Positions 41,496 to 49,364 of a DNA stretch of 64,000 bases are shown piece by piece. The position numbers were made by a program, and so were the translations under genes. The stretch is taken from assembly GCA_026706075.1 (NCBI GenBank), contig JAPOZM010000076.1, forward strand, positions 1 through 64,000. Direction: 5' to 3'. The number at the start of each line of letters is the position of its first letter. Within the stretch, counting starts at the first letter, position 1. This stretch comes from Gemmatimonadaceae bacterium. Its GTDB lineage: Bacteria; Latescibacterota; UBA2968; UBA8231. The notes under the pieces were generated by a model. That model did not search any database. It saw only the letters and a program-made list of their open reading frames with translations, and was not told the DNA's origin.

Positions 41496-42812
41496 TCACG
41501 CGGAGCAGCTGCGGAAACCGGTGAGGACGTCGCGCCGGTCGGGGGTCTGGAAGTTGCGGTACCCCGTTCGGATCAGGCGCGACCGGGTGGTCCAGCAGCC
41601 GCCGCGCATCACCCTGCGGGTGTCGAAGCAGGGCTCGGAGTACTCCTGGTAGGGATCCGGCTCGAAGCCGGGGAAGGGCCGGAAGACGGTGCTCGTCCAC
41701 TCCCAGACGTTGCCGATCATCTGCCGGCATCCCCAGGGGCTGTCGCCCTCCGGCAGGCCGCCCACGTCGACGGTGCCCATGGCCCTCCAGTCGAGGTTGG
41801 CCCGTTCCGGGGAGGGCGCCGCTCCGCCCCAGGGATAGGGGCGGCGGCTCTCGGAGAGGCCGCCGCCGGCGGCGGGCTCCCCCACGGCGGCGGCCTCCCA
41901 CTCGGCCTCGGTCGGCAGCCGGCGGCCGGCCCAGCGGCACCAGGCGTCGGCCTCGAACCAGTTCACGTGGATCACCGGCAGGTGGGGCTCGAGGCCGCGC
42001 CAGCCGTCGAAGTGGCGCCGCTCCCAGCCGCCGTCCCCGCGGCGCCAGTAGCAGGGGTGCCCGGCCCCTGCCTCTGTTCGCCAGGCCCAGCCCTCGTCGC
42101 TCCAGAGGCGCTCGTCGGCGTAGCCGCCGTCGTCGACGAACTCGGCGAAGCGCTCCTGGGAGACGGCGGCGCGGTCGATGCGGAAGGCCGTCAGCTCGAC
42201 AGGATGGGCCCACTTCTCGTTGTCGAAGACGAACGGCTCGCCCCGCTCGGAGCCGAGGCGGCCGGGGCCGCCGGGGACCTCTGCCTCGCCGTCCAGGCCG
42301 CCGGCGCCGATGCCCTCGTCGGATCGAGGCACTTCCAGCCTGGGCGCGGGCCAGCCGTGGGTCTGGCGGGTGTAGGTGAGGGCCTCGGTGTGCATGTCCT
42401 CGTGCAGCACCGAGTAGAGGGCGTGGAAGATCACGCCGTCGTCGGGCGGTCCGGCCAGCAGCAGCTTCTCCGTGCGGTCGAGGACCTCCCGCACGTAGGC
42501 CAGGGTCCCGTCCCGCGACGGCAGTGGCAGGTCCCAGCGCGTGTCGTGGGCGATGGCGATCGAGTCGTAGAGGTCGTCCTCGTCGTCGCGCACGGGGGGC
42601 TGGCCGCCGGCGTGGCGCAGGACCCACCGGGACTGGAACCAGGCGTGGTGGCCGATCTCCCACAGGCCGGGGTTGACGATCGCCAGCTGCGGGCCGAGGA
42701 GCTGCTCGTCGGTGAGATCGGAGACCAGCTCCAGGGTGCGCTGCCGGGCGTCGCGGACCCAGCCGGCCAGCTCATCGCGGGTGGTCATGTCGAGGATTCG
42801 GTGCTCGGGCAT
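41496..42812 (-). CDS. senA: SenA-like selenoneine synthase (EgtB-type non-haem iron enzyme)
   Basis: 438 aa from the ATG at 42812 (AAGGGGA upstream). Residues ~10-170 form a DinB-like four-helix domain with His 55/56 (NPGLWEIGHHAWF) and H137ExxH141 (LHEDMHTEA), matching the three-His iron site of EgtB. Residues ~190-435 are a formylglycine-generating-enzyme-type domain (NWFEADAWCRWAGRRLPTEAEWE and GNVWEWTSTVF). The NP-x-LWE-x-GH-x-AWFQ form differs from EgtB and is the SenA variant by recall. It couples the selenosugar to hercynine to form the C-Se bond and, after C-S-type cleavage chemistry, selenoneine. Divergent from senC. Confidence 0.88.
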   Translation of the reverse strand: MPEHRILDMTTRDELAGWVRDARQRTLELVSDLTDEQLLGPQLAIVNPGLWEIGHHAWFQSRWVLRHAGGQPPVRDDEDDLYDSIAIAHDTRWDLPLPSRDGTLAYVREVLDRTEKLLLAGPPDDGVIFHALYSVLHEDMHTEALTYTRQTHGWPAPRLEVPRSDEGIGAGGLDGEAEVPGGPGRLGSERGEPFVFDNEKWAHPVELTAFRIDRAAVSQERFAEFVDDGGYADERLWSDEGWAWRTEAGAGHPCYWRRGDGGWERRHFDGWRGLEPHLPVIHVNWFEADAWCRWAGRRLPTEAEWEAAAVGEPAAGGGLSESRRPYPWGGAAPSPERANLDWRAMGTVDVGGLPEGDSPWGCRQMIGNVWEWTSTVFRPFPGFEPDPYQEYSEPCFDTRRVMRGGCWTTRSRLIRTGYRNFQTPDRRDVLTGFRSCSA

Positions 42813-42929
42813 GGTTTCCCCTTTCTGCCAGGCACCAAAGATAGGTGGGTCGGTCGGGGGCGCAGCTTTGCCTCTCCTCCTGGGGATGACTAGGTTCCGG
42901 CCCCCGCAACGGAGACCTCTGGAGAGGGA
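42813..42929. promoter_or_regulatory. Divergent promoter region between senA and senC
   Basis: 117 bp between the two starts. On the minus strand a TATCTT (42838-42843) lies 25 nt before the senA ATG, with SD AAGGGGA after it. On the plus strand a TAGGTT (42891-42896) is 33 nt before the senC ATG. Neither -35 box is convincing. No obvious operator palindrome was seen. Confidence 0.35.
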
Positions 42930-43985
42930 ATGGCGCTGACGGACAAAGACAAGACGCTCACGAGCCTGGCCCGGACCTGCGGGTGAGCGGCCAAAGTGAG
43001 TCCGGTCGGACTCGCCAGGCTGCTGGAAGGGCTCCCGGAGCAGGTCGACCCGGATCTCCTCGTCGGCTTCGAGACGAGCGACGACGCGGCCGTCTACCGG
43101 CTCGACGACGAGCGCGCCCTCGTGCTCACGGCGGACATCATCACGCCGCCGGTGGACGATCCCGTGCTCTTCGGCCGGATCGCCGCGGCCAACTCCCTGA
43201 GCGACGTCTACGCCATGGGCGGCCGGCCGCTGGCGGCCCTGAACCTGCTTGGCTTCCCGGGGGACGTCCTCGGGCCAGAGGTGCTGGCCGGCATCGTCGC
43301 CGGCGCACGCGAGAAGGTCCTGGAGGCCGGCGCCGTCCTCGCCGGAGGGCATACGACCGACGACGAGGAGCCGAAGTTCGGCCTCTCGGTCACCGGCCTG
43401 GTGCACCCGGAGCGCTACTGGCGCAACGTGGGAGCGCGCCCCGGGGACGCCCTCGTGCTGACCAAGCCGATCGGCAGCGGCGTGCTCTTCAACGGCAACC
43501 TGCGCGGCTGGGTCTCGGCCGCGGCCCTGGCCGCCTGCGTCGAGTCCCTGACGACGCTGAACCGGGCCGCCGCCGAGGTCCTGGGCGCCTTCGAGGTGCA
43601 CGCCGCCACCGACGTGACCGGCTTCGGCCTGGCGGGCCACGCCTTCGAGATGGCCGGGGGCTCGGGGGTGACACTGCACATCGACGCCGGCGCCGTGCCC
43701 GTGTACGACGAGGCCCTCGAGATGTACCGGCGGGGGGTGTCCACCGGGGTCAACCGGGCCAACCGCGAGCTCGTCGAGGCCTCCACCCGGTTCGCCGCCG
43801 GCCTGCCGGAGGAGTGGCACCACCTGGCCGTCGATCCGCAGACCAGCGGCGGGCTGCTGGCCGCCCTGCCGGCGGACCAGGCGCCCGAAGCCGTCAGCGC
43901 CCTGGTCGATGCCGGGGCCGCGGCCTCGGCGGTCGTCGGCCGCGTCCAGCCCCAGGAGGGGGAGGTGAACCTGGTCTTCAACTGA
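42930..43985 (+). CDS. senC: Selenocysteine-containing selenophosphate synthetase (SenC/SelD)
   Basis: 351 aa counting the UGA-coded residue. Starting at the ATG at 42930 (GGAGAGG just upstream), the frame reads MALTDKDKTLTSLARTCG, then TGA at codon 19 (42984-42986), then AAKVSPVGLARLL, after which it is open to the stop. SelD proteins have Cys or selenocysteine at this exact site, followed a few residues later by the essential Lys (here Lys22). Downstream signatures are intact: ETSDDAAVY, LTADIITPPVDDP, NSLSDVYAMGGRPL and GGHTTDDEEPKFG. A hairpin follows the UGA (separate entry). Stopping at the UGA, or starting at the GTG at 42996, loses the active site. It makes selenophosphate from selenide and ATP. 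Implies selA, selB and selC elsewhere. Confidence 0.9.
42984..42986 (+). other. senC: Selenocysteine (UGA) codon 19 of senC
   Basis: In-frame TGA between TGC-GGG and GCG-GCC-AAA. The residues around it (CG, U, AAK) match the catalytic Cys/Sec-Gly-Lys site of selenophosphate synthetases. Read as selenocysteine it restores a full-length enzyme; read as stop it truncates at 18 codons. Confidence 0.88.
42996..43015 (+). promoter_or_regulatory. Candidate bacterial SECIS hairpin
   Basis: GAGTCC (42998-43003) pairs perfectly with GGACTC (43008-43013) around a GGTC apical loop. Two further pairs (G42996-C43015 and U42997-G43014) extend the stem to 8 bp. The 6-bp core begins 11 nt after the UGA, the spacing reported for the E. 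coli fdhF SECIS upper stem, whose loop also has a GGUC-like sequence. A bulged U in the stem, important in E. coli, is not seen. Confidence 0.75.
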
Positions 43986-44079
43986 GGGCTCCGGATTCTC
44001 CCGCTCCGGCCGCTGCCACGGCGTCATCCATCATTCGTCATCCACCATCCACATCCAACGAGAGAGGACCGTCCAACCG

Positions 44080-44976
44080 ATGATGCGCTCTATCCCCATG
44101 CTGGCCATGCTCCTGTCGCTCGCGCTCACCCCGGCCTCCGCGGAGGAGGTCTTCCGCTTCACCGCCATCCCCGACCAGGACACGGCGAGACTCAAGGAGA
44201 GGTTCGACAAGGTCGCCGTCTACCTGGGCTCGAAGCTCGGCGTCACGGTGGAGTACGTGCCGGTCAAGTCCTACGCCGCCTCGGTCTCGGCCTTCAAGAA
44301 CGGAGAGGTGCAGCTGGCCTGGTTCGGGGGCCTGTCGGGCGTGCAGGCGCGCCGCGGCGTGCCCGGCTCGCAGGCGATCGCCCAGGGCGAGGAGGACGTG
44401 GAGTTCGTCACCTACTTCATCGCCCACGCCAGCACCGGCCTGCGGGAGAAGAAGCCCTGCGCCTGCAGCGGCGAGGACGCCGAGTCGGCCTTCCCGGCCG
44501 GGATCGCCGGCAAGACCTTCACCTTCGGCTCGAAGGGATCGACCTCCGGGCGGCTGATGCCGGAGTACTTCATCCGCCGGCACTTCGGGAAGCCCCCGGG
44601 CGAGGTCTTCGAGCGCGTCGGCTTCAGCGGCGACCACTCGAAGACCCTGGCCCTGGTGCAGTCCGGCGCCTACCAGGCGGGGGCCCTGAACTACAAGGTG
44701 TGGGAGAAGGAGATGGCCGCGGGGATCGTGGACACCTCCAAGGTGAGCGTCATCTGGCGCACGCCGACCTACCCGGACTACAACTGGTCGATCCGCGGCG
44801 ACGTGGACAGCCGCTACGGGGAGGGCTTCACCGGCCGCGTCCGCCAGGCCCTTCTCGGCATGGAGGACCGGGCTCTGCTCGACTCCTTCCCCCGCGCGAG
44901 GTTCATCGCCGCCGACAACACCATGTACGCGCCGATCCTCGAGACCGGCAGGACCATCGGCATCCTCGAGGACTGA
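44080..44976 (+). CDS. Selenate-type (PhnD-family) ABC transporter substrate-binding protein
   Basis: 298 aa with a signal peptide (MLAMLLSLALTPASA, cut before EEV). The mature protein shows the PhnD-family pattern: AIPDQDTARLKERFDKVAVYLGSKLG, VEYVPVKSYAASVSAFKNGEVQLAWFGG and FVTYFIAHASTGL. It resembles the clade annotated in NCBI families as putative selenate-binding (near selD genes), which is by recall. Phosphite/phosphonate binding is the other possibility. Located 94 bp after senC and followed by its ATPase (1-base stop/start overlap) and permease. Inferred role: periplasmic capture of a selenium oxyanion for the pathway. Confidence 0.85.
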   Translation: MMRSIPMLAMLLSLALTPASAEEVFRFTAIPDQDTARLKERFDKVAVYLGSKLGVTVEYVPVKSYAASVSAFKNGEVQLAWFGGLSGVQARRGVPGSQAIAQGEEDVEFVTYFIAHASTGLREKKPCACSGEDAESAFPAGIAGKTFTFGSKGSTSGRLMPEYFIRRHFGKPPGEVFERVGFSGDHSKTLALVQSGAYQAGALNYKVWEKEMAAGIVDTSKVSVIWRTPTYPDYNWSIRGDVDSRYGEGFTGRVRQALLGMEDRALLDSFPRARFIAADNTMYAPILETGRTIGILED

Positions 44977-45704
44977 TGGCTTCCATGCCCGCCCCGGCGG
45001 CCGATGGGGCGCCGGAGGCGGGTGGACCGCTGTTCGACCTGCGGGACGAGCACGTCCGCGCCGGCTCCACCGAGGCCCTGCGCGGCGTCGACCTGCGGGT
45101 CGAGCGGGGCGAGAAGCTGGTCGTCATCGGCCCCAGCGGCGCCGGCAAGACGACCCTGCTGCGGCTGCTCCAGTCCCTCCGCCCCGCCGACTGCGCCTGC
45201 GTCCACCAGGACTACGCCCTGGTGCCGCAGCTGTCGGCGTTCCACAACGTCTACGCCGGCCGCCTCGACCGGAACTCGACCCTGGCCAATCTCGTCGACC
45301 TCGTCAGACCCCGCCGGCGGGTGGTGGAGGAGCTGCGCCCCCTCTTCCGCGACCTCGGCATGGAGGAGAAGCTCTTCGAGGCGGTGAGCCGGCTCTCCGG
45401 CGGCCAGCAGCAGCGCGTCGCCGTGGGCCGGGCCCTCTATCAGGGCGGCAGCGTGGTCCTCGCCGACGAGCCCGTGTCGGCTGTCGACCCGCACCAGGCC
45501 GGCGACGTCCTCGAGCTGCTCAAGGCCGGCTGCGAGACCGCGGTGGTGGCCATGCACGACGTCGACCTGGCGCTGCGCCACTTCGACCGGGCCGTCGGCC
45601 TGCGCGAGGGGCGGGTCGCCTTCGACCTGGGCTCCTCCGAGGTAGGGGGCGGGCGGCTGGAAGCCCTCTACCGCGGCGAGGCGAACCCCGAGCCGCCGAC
45701 CTGA
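44976..45704 (+). CDS. ABC transporter ATPase (PhnC-like)
   Basis: 242 aa from the ATG at 44976, which overlaps the binding-protein stop (TGATG). Motifs: Walker A GPSGAGKTTLL at ~48, Q-loop region CVHQDYALVPQ, signature LSGGQQQRVAVGRAL, Walker B VVLADEPVSAVDP and the switch His in VVAMHDVDL. Length is typical of a single-domain import ATPase. It energises the adjacent fused permease and takes its ligand from the PhnD-like binding protein. The short linker region CACVHQ carries two Cys in a Cys-x-Cys arrangement near the Q-loop. Confidence 0.92.
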   Translation: MASMPAPAADGAPEAGGPLFDLRDEHVRAGSTEALRGVDLRVERGEKLVVIGPSGAGKTTLLRLLQSLRPADCACVHQDYALVPQLSAFHNVYAGRLDRNSTLANLVDLVRPRRRVVEELRPLFRDLGMEEKLFEAVSRLSGGQQQRVAVGRALYQGGSVVLADEPVSAVDPHQAGDVLELLKAGCETAVVAMHDVDLALRHFDRAVGLREGRVAFDLGSSEVGGGRLEALYRGEANPEPPT

Positions 45705-45714
45705 GCCGTCCCCC

Positions 45715-47211
45715 GTGCTGAAGGCGAGCCTGTGGTTCCTGGCGGTGGGCCTCGCCTGCCTGGTCCTGGCCGATGTCGAGGTCGTCACCCTCGACCCGTG
45801 GGGAGAGCTGGGCCGCCTGCTCTCGGGCTTCGCACGGCCCGACCTCGGGGCCCTGCCGGCCCTGGGTCAGCCCCTGCTCAACACCGTCACCTTCGCCTTC
45901 TGCGGCCTCTCCCTGGCGGTGCTCCTCGGCTCGGGGCTCGCCTTCTTCTTCGAGCACCGCGTCGTGCGCCTCGGCTGCGCCGCCGTGCGCGCCGTCCACG
46001 AGATCTTCTGGGCCTTCCTCTTCCTGCCCATGGTGGGGCTCAACCCGGTCTGCGGCATCCTCGCCATCGCCACCCCGTACGCCGGGGTCTTCGCCAAGGT
46101 CTACGCCGAGATCCTGCAGGAGGCCGACCGGCGCCCCATGCAGGCCCTGCCGCCGGGCTCGTCCGCGGTCAGCCGGTTCTGCTACGGCGTGCTGCCGATC
46201 ATCTGGCCCAACCTGAAGGCCTACACCTCCTACCGCCTGGAGTGCGCCCTGCGCTCCAGCGCCGTCCTCGGCTTCATCGGCCTGCCGACCCTGGGGTTCC
46301 ACCTGGAGACCGCCTTCCGCGAGGGCCTCTACGGCGAGGCGGCGGCCCTGCTTTACGCCTTCTACCTGCTCATCGCGTCGCTGAGGTACTGGGTCCGCCC
46401 CCGGCTGGTGGTGCTCTGGGCGGCCCTGTCGGCGTGGGCCGTCTCCCCCGAGGTCCATCTCTCCTGGATCAACGTCAAGCGCTTCCTCACCTGGGAGATC
46501 CTGCCCTGGCCGATGCGCCGGGAGGGCTTTTTCGACGGCAGTCTCGACGTCGCCTTCCCCGTCGATCAGGTGTGGGCGTGGTTCGCGCAGCTGGTGGGCG
46601 GCCAGGTCCTGCCGGGCCTGTGGAACACGGTCCTCCTCACCCAGGCGGCGCTGGCGGCCACCGGCCTCTTCGCCGTCGTCTTCCTCGGCGTGGCCTGCCG
46701 CCACGTGAGCCCGGCGGCGGTGCGCCGGCTCGTTCACTTCGGCCTGATCGTCGGGCGCACGACGCCGGAGTACATCCTCGCCTACGTCTTCCTGCAGCTG
46801 TGGGGGCCGTCGATGCTGCCCGCCCTGGTGGCGATCCTGCTGCACAACGGCGCCATCCTCTCCTACCTCGGCGCCGGCTCGGCCAACGTCATGCGGCTGC
46901 GGCTCGACGCCCCGCGCCGCGCCCTCGACCGCTACGCCTGGGAGGTCCTGCCCCGGGTCTACGGGCAGTTCCTGGCCTTCCTGTTCTACCGCTGGGAGGT
47001 GATGATGCGGGAGTCGGCGATCCTCGGGATCCTGGGGGTCACCACCCTCGGGTTCTTCATCGACAGCGCCATCGCCGAGGACAAGCTCGACCAGGCCGTC
47101 CTCCTCATCGGCTTCACGGCCCTGCTCAACATGGGGATCGACTCGATCTCGCAGGTGGTGCGGCGGCGGCTGCGGCTGGCCTCGGGAGCGTCCCTGGCCG
47201 TCGCCGACTGA
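45715..47211 (+). CDS. Fused double PhnE-like permease of the same ABC transporter
   Basis: 498 aa with a GTG start at 45715, 10 bp after the ATPase stop; no clear ribosome site. Two permease halves are joined: the first (~40-215) carries ...ALRSSAVLGFIGLPTLGFHLETAF, the second (~295-480) carries MMRESAILGILGVTTLGFF, each being the EAA-like cytoplasmic loop that contacts the ATPase. Usual PhnE permeases are ~260 aa and homodimeric; here one chain forms the pair. About 12 transmembrane segments in all. Ends 25 bp before the convergent egtD stop. Confidence 0.88.
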   Translation: MLKASLWFLAVGLACLVLADVEVVTLDPWGELGRLLSGFARPDLGALPALGQPLLNTVTFAFCGLSLAVLLGSGLAFFFEHRVVRLGCAAVRAVHEIFWAFLFLPMVGLNPVCGILAIATPYAGVFAKVYAEILQEADRRPMQALPPGSSAVSRFCYGVLPIIWPNLKAYTSYRLECALRSSAVLGFIGLPTLGFHLETAFREGLYGEAAALLYAFYLLIASLRYWVRPRLVVLWAALSAWAVSPEVHLSWINVKRFLTWEILPWPMRREGFFDGSLDVAFPVDQVWAWFAQLVGGQVLPGLWNTVLLTQAALAATGLFAVVFLGVACRHVSPAAVRRLVHFGLIVGRTTPEYILAYVFLQLWGPSMLPALVAILLHNGAILSYLGAGSANVMRLRLDAPRRALDRYAWEVLPRVYGQFLAFLFYRWEVMMRESAILGILGVTTLGFFIDSAIAEDKLDQAVLLIGFTALLNMGIDSISQVVRRRLRLASGASLAVAD

Positions 47212-47236
47212 GGGGCGCCCTTCTCCGAAGCGCGCT

Positions 47237-48319
47237 TCAGCCCGAGGCGCCGCCGCGGGCCATCAGACTGAGACTGAACCGGCTCCCGCCGTCGAGCCAC
47301 TGCCTGGAGATGGCGAAGCCGGAGGCCGCCGCGAGTTCCTGGATCCCTTCGAGGGAGTACTTGCAGGAGCTCTCGGTGTGGATCGTCTCGCCCTCGGCGA
47401 AGGAGACCCGCAGGCCGATGTCGGCGATCTCCACGCTCTGCCCGCGCAGCGATCGCAGGTGCATCTCCATGCGGCCCTCGGCGTCGTTCCAGCGCGCCTC
47501 GTGAGCGAAGGCGTCGAGGTCGAAGCCGCCACCCAGCTCGCGGTTGATGCGCGCCAGCAGGTTCAGGTTGAACTGCGCCGTCACCCCGGCCGCGTCGTCG
47601 TAGGCGGCTACCAGGACCGCCGGCTCCTTGCGCAGGTCGATGCCGATGAGCAGGGCGTCACCCGGGCGCATGGCGCCACCCAGCCGCCGCAGGAATCCCA
47701 CCGCCTCCGGCGGGGTGAAGTTCCCCACGTTGGAGCCCAGCCACAGGACGAGCCGCGGCGGACCTCCCTCGGCATCGAGGTAGTCGAGGCCGGCCTGGTA
47801 CTCGCCGGCCACGGCCAGGACCTCCAGGCCGGCGTAGGTCTCCACCAGGGCCAGGGAGCTCTCCCGCAGCATGGAGCTGGAGATGTCGACGGGGATGAAG
47901 CGCAGCCGCCCCTGGCACCGCAGCAGAGCCTCGATGACGAGGCGGGTCTTGCCGGAGTTGCCGGAGCCGAGGTCGACGAGGTCCACCGGCCCCGCGAGGA
48001 GGGCGGCCAGTTCGTCGGCATGGGCCTCGAGGATGGAGCGCTCCGCCCGCGTCAGGTAGTACTCCGGCAGCTCGCAGATGCGCTCGAAGAGCCGCGATCC
48101 CCGCTCGTCGTAGAAGTAGAGACAGGGGAGCCGCTTGGGGCAGGCGCTGAGGCCGGCGCGCACGTCGTCGGCGAAGTCCGCCCCGGGCCGGTCCTCGGGG
48201 GCGGCGATCAGGGTCAGGCTGTCGCATTCGGTAGGGAGTTCGCTGAATCGGTGGATTGGGTTCTCCGGCGGAGGCGGTTCCGAGGAAGGCGGCCCCGATA
48301 TCGGCGGTTCCGGGACCAT
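47237..48319 (-). CDS. egtD: L-histidine N-alpha-methyltransferase (EgtD)
   Basis: 360 aa from the ATG at 48319. It belongs to the DUF2260/EgtD family: CPKRLPCLYFYDERGSRLFERICELPEYYLTRAE (cut here into its parts: YFYDERGS and LPEYYLTRAE), LVDLGSGNSGKTRLVIEAL as the SAM motif and LWLGSNVGNF in the substrate pocket. The N-terminal ~45 residues are proline-rich and less conserved. Reaction: three methyl transfers from SAM to histidine give hercynine, the acceptor for SenA and also for ergothioneine synthesis. No EgtB/EgtC/EgtE gene is seen here; the only EgtB-like protein is SenA. Convergent with the transporter genes. Confidence 0.92.
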   Translation of the reverse strand: MVPEPPISGPPSSEPPPPENPIHRFSELPTECDSLTLIAAPEDRPGADFADDVRAGLSACPKRLPCLYFYDERGSRLFERICELPEYYLTRAERSILEAHADELAALLAGPVDLVDLGSGNSGKTRLVIEALLRCQGRLRFIPVDISSSMLRESSLALVETYAGLEVLAVAGEYQAGLDYLDAEGGPPRLVLWLGSNVGNFTPPEAVGFLRRLGGAMRPGDALLIGIDLRKEPAVLVAAYDDAAGVTAQFNLNLLARINRELGGGFDLDAFAHEARWNDAEGRMEMHLRSLRGQSVEIADIGLRVSFAEGETIHTESSCKYSLEGIQELAAASGFAISRQWLDGGSRFSLSLMARGGASG

Positions 48320-48329
48320 CGGGCGGCGG

Positions 48330-48335
48330 AGTATA
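48330..48335 (-). promoter_or_regulatory. Possible -10 element for egtD
   Basis: TATACT on the minus strand, 10 nt before the egtD ATG; no Shine-Dalgarno is present and no -35 match is seen, so a very short leader is suggested but unproven. Confidence 0.25.
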
Positions 48336-48473
48336 GCGAACCCGCCAGACAGGGGCGACCCGGCGGGCGCTGACGGCCCCCCGAGCCCGACCCGGGACGG
48401 GCACGGCTCTTGCAGGCCCGTCTGAGCTCGGGCAGGAGCCGCCAGCTCACCGTCACCTCCAGGAGCCGCGAAC

Positions 48474-49238
48474 GTGTCCCCCGGCACCCGGACCAGCGGC
48501 CTCCTGGCCGCCCTCCTCGACTTCGTCTATCCCCCCCACTGTCCGGCCTGCGAGTCGTGGCAGGCCCCGGGGGACCGCGAGGCCCTCTGCCGCCGCTGCA
48601 TCGCCGACCTCCAGGATCCCCTCGGCCCGCGGTGCCCGCGCTGTGGGGCCCCGCGGCAACGAGGGAGCGGCTCCTCCGGGCCGGAGTGCCCGAACTGTGC
48701 GGGCTGGCCCGAGGTGGACTTCTCGCGGGCGGTGGTGCTCACCGATCTGGAGGGTCCCGCCCAGTCCGCCGTCCACGCTCTCAAGTTCACCGGGGTCCGG
48801 AGGATCGGACCCCTTCTCGGCCGTCTGCTGGCCACCGCCCCGGAGACCGCCGGCGCCTTGTCCGACCTGGATCTGATGGTACCCGTGCCCCTGCACCCGG
48901 CGCGGCAACGGGAGCGCGGGTTCAACCAGGCCGATCTGATCGCCCGGGGAGCCGCTGGGGCCCTCGGCGTGCCGGTCCGCGGGGACCTGGTGCGCCGGGT
49001 CCGGCCGACCCGCCAGCAGGCGCGCCTGCTGGCCGCCGACCGGGCAGGCAACCTGGCCGGCGCCTTCGCGCCCGCGGGTTCGGCGGCAGGCTCCCCGCGC
49101 GCCATCGGCCTGGTGGACGACGTGCTCACCACGGGCTCGACCTTGTCCGCCTGCGCCGCCGTACTGGCCGAAGCCGCCCCCGGCGCCGAGGTCCGGGCGA
49201 TCGCCGTGGCCGGCCCCTTTCGCCGGCCTCGTCGTTGA
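48474..49238 (+). CDS. comF: ComF family protein (phosphoribosyltransferase-like)
   Basis: 254 aa from the GTG at 48474 (AGGAG 9 nt upstream). An N-terminal zinc-ribbon contains paired CxxC motifs (CPAC, CRRC, CPRC, CPNC), then a phosphoribosyltransferase fold with HPARQRERGFNQA and the PRPP loop VDDVLTTGSTLS. Family knowledge: in naturally competent bacteria ComF helps DNA uptake; elsewhere the role is unknown. It is divergent from egtD by 154 bp and precedes the glycolysis operon by 126 bp. Confidence 0.92.
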   Translation: MSPGTRTSGLLAALLDFVYPPHCPACESWQAPGDREALCRRCIADLQDPLGPRCPRCGAPRQRGSGSSGPECPNCAGWPEVDFSRAVVLTDLEGPAQSAVHALKFTGVRRIGPLLGRLLATAPETAGALSDLDLMVPVPLHPARQRERGFNQADLIARGAAGALGVPVRGDLVRRVRPTRQQARLLAADRAGNLAGAFAPAGSAAGSPRAIGLVDDVLTTGSTLSACAAVLAEAAPGAEVRAIAVAGPFRRPRR

Positions 49239-49262
49239 CCTGACCTCCGGGGAACCTAAGCT
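49235..49262 (+). promoter_or_regulatory. Predicted promoter for the phosphofructokinase operon
   Basis: TTGACC (49235-49240) and TAAGCT (49257-49262), 16-nt spacer, beginning inside the comF stop. Leader of ~95 nt to the ATG at 49365. Pattern match only. Confidence 0.45.
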
Positions 49263-49364
49263 TTAGACGTTTGCCCCGGCGGCGTCCGCGGCCCGAGTGC
49301 CGGGGCGCATTTCCCGGCCCACAGGCCGCGATCTGCCGGTCGACCACCTCCGCAGGCCAGGAAG

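Noticed and set aside
41247-42893. Plus-strand 548-codon frame opposite senA/senB
   Set aside because: Low-complexity shadow frame antisense to conserved senA and senB.
42996-43985. Selenophosphate synthetase starting at the GTG 42996
   Set aside because: This start removes the catalytic Cys/Sec and Lys. The upstream frame from ATG 42930 restores them with a UGA at the catalytic codon and a ribosome binding site.
44080-47211. Plain phosphonate transporter PhnDCE
   Set aside because: The family is shared, but the position right after senC, the fused permease and the binding-protein pattern point to a selenium oxyanion. Phosphonate remains a fallback.
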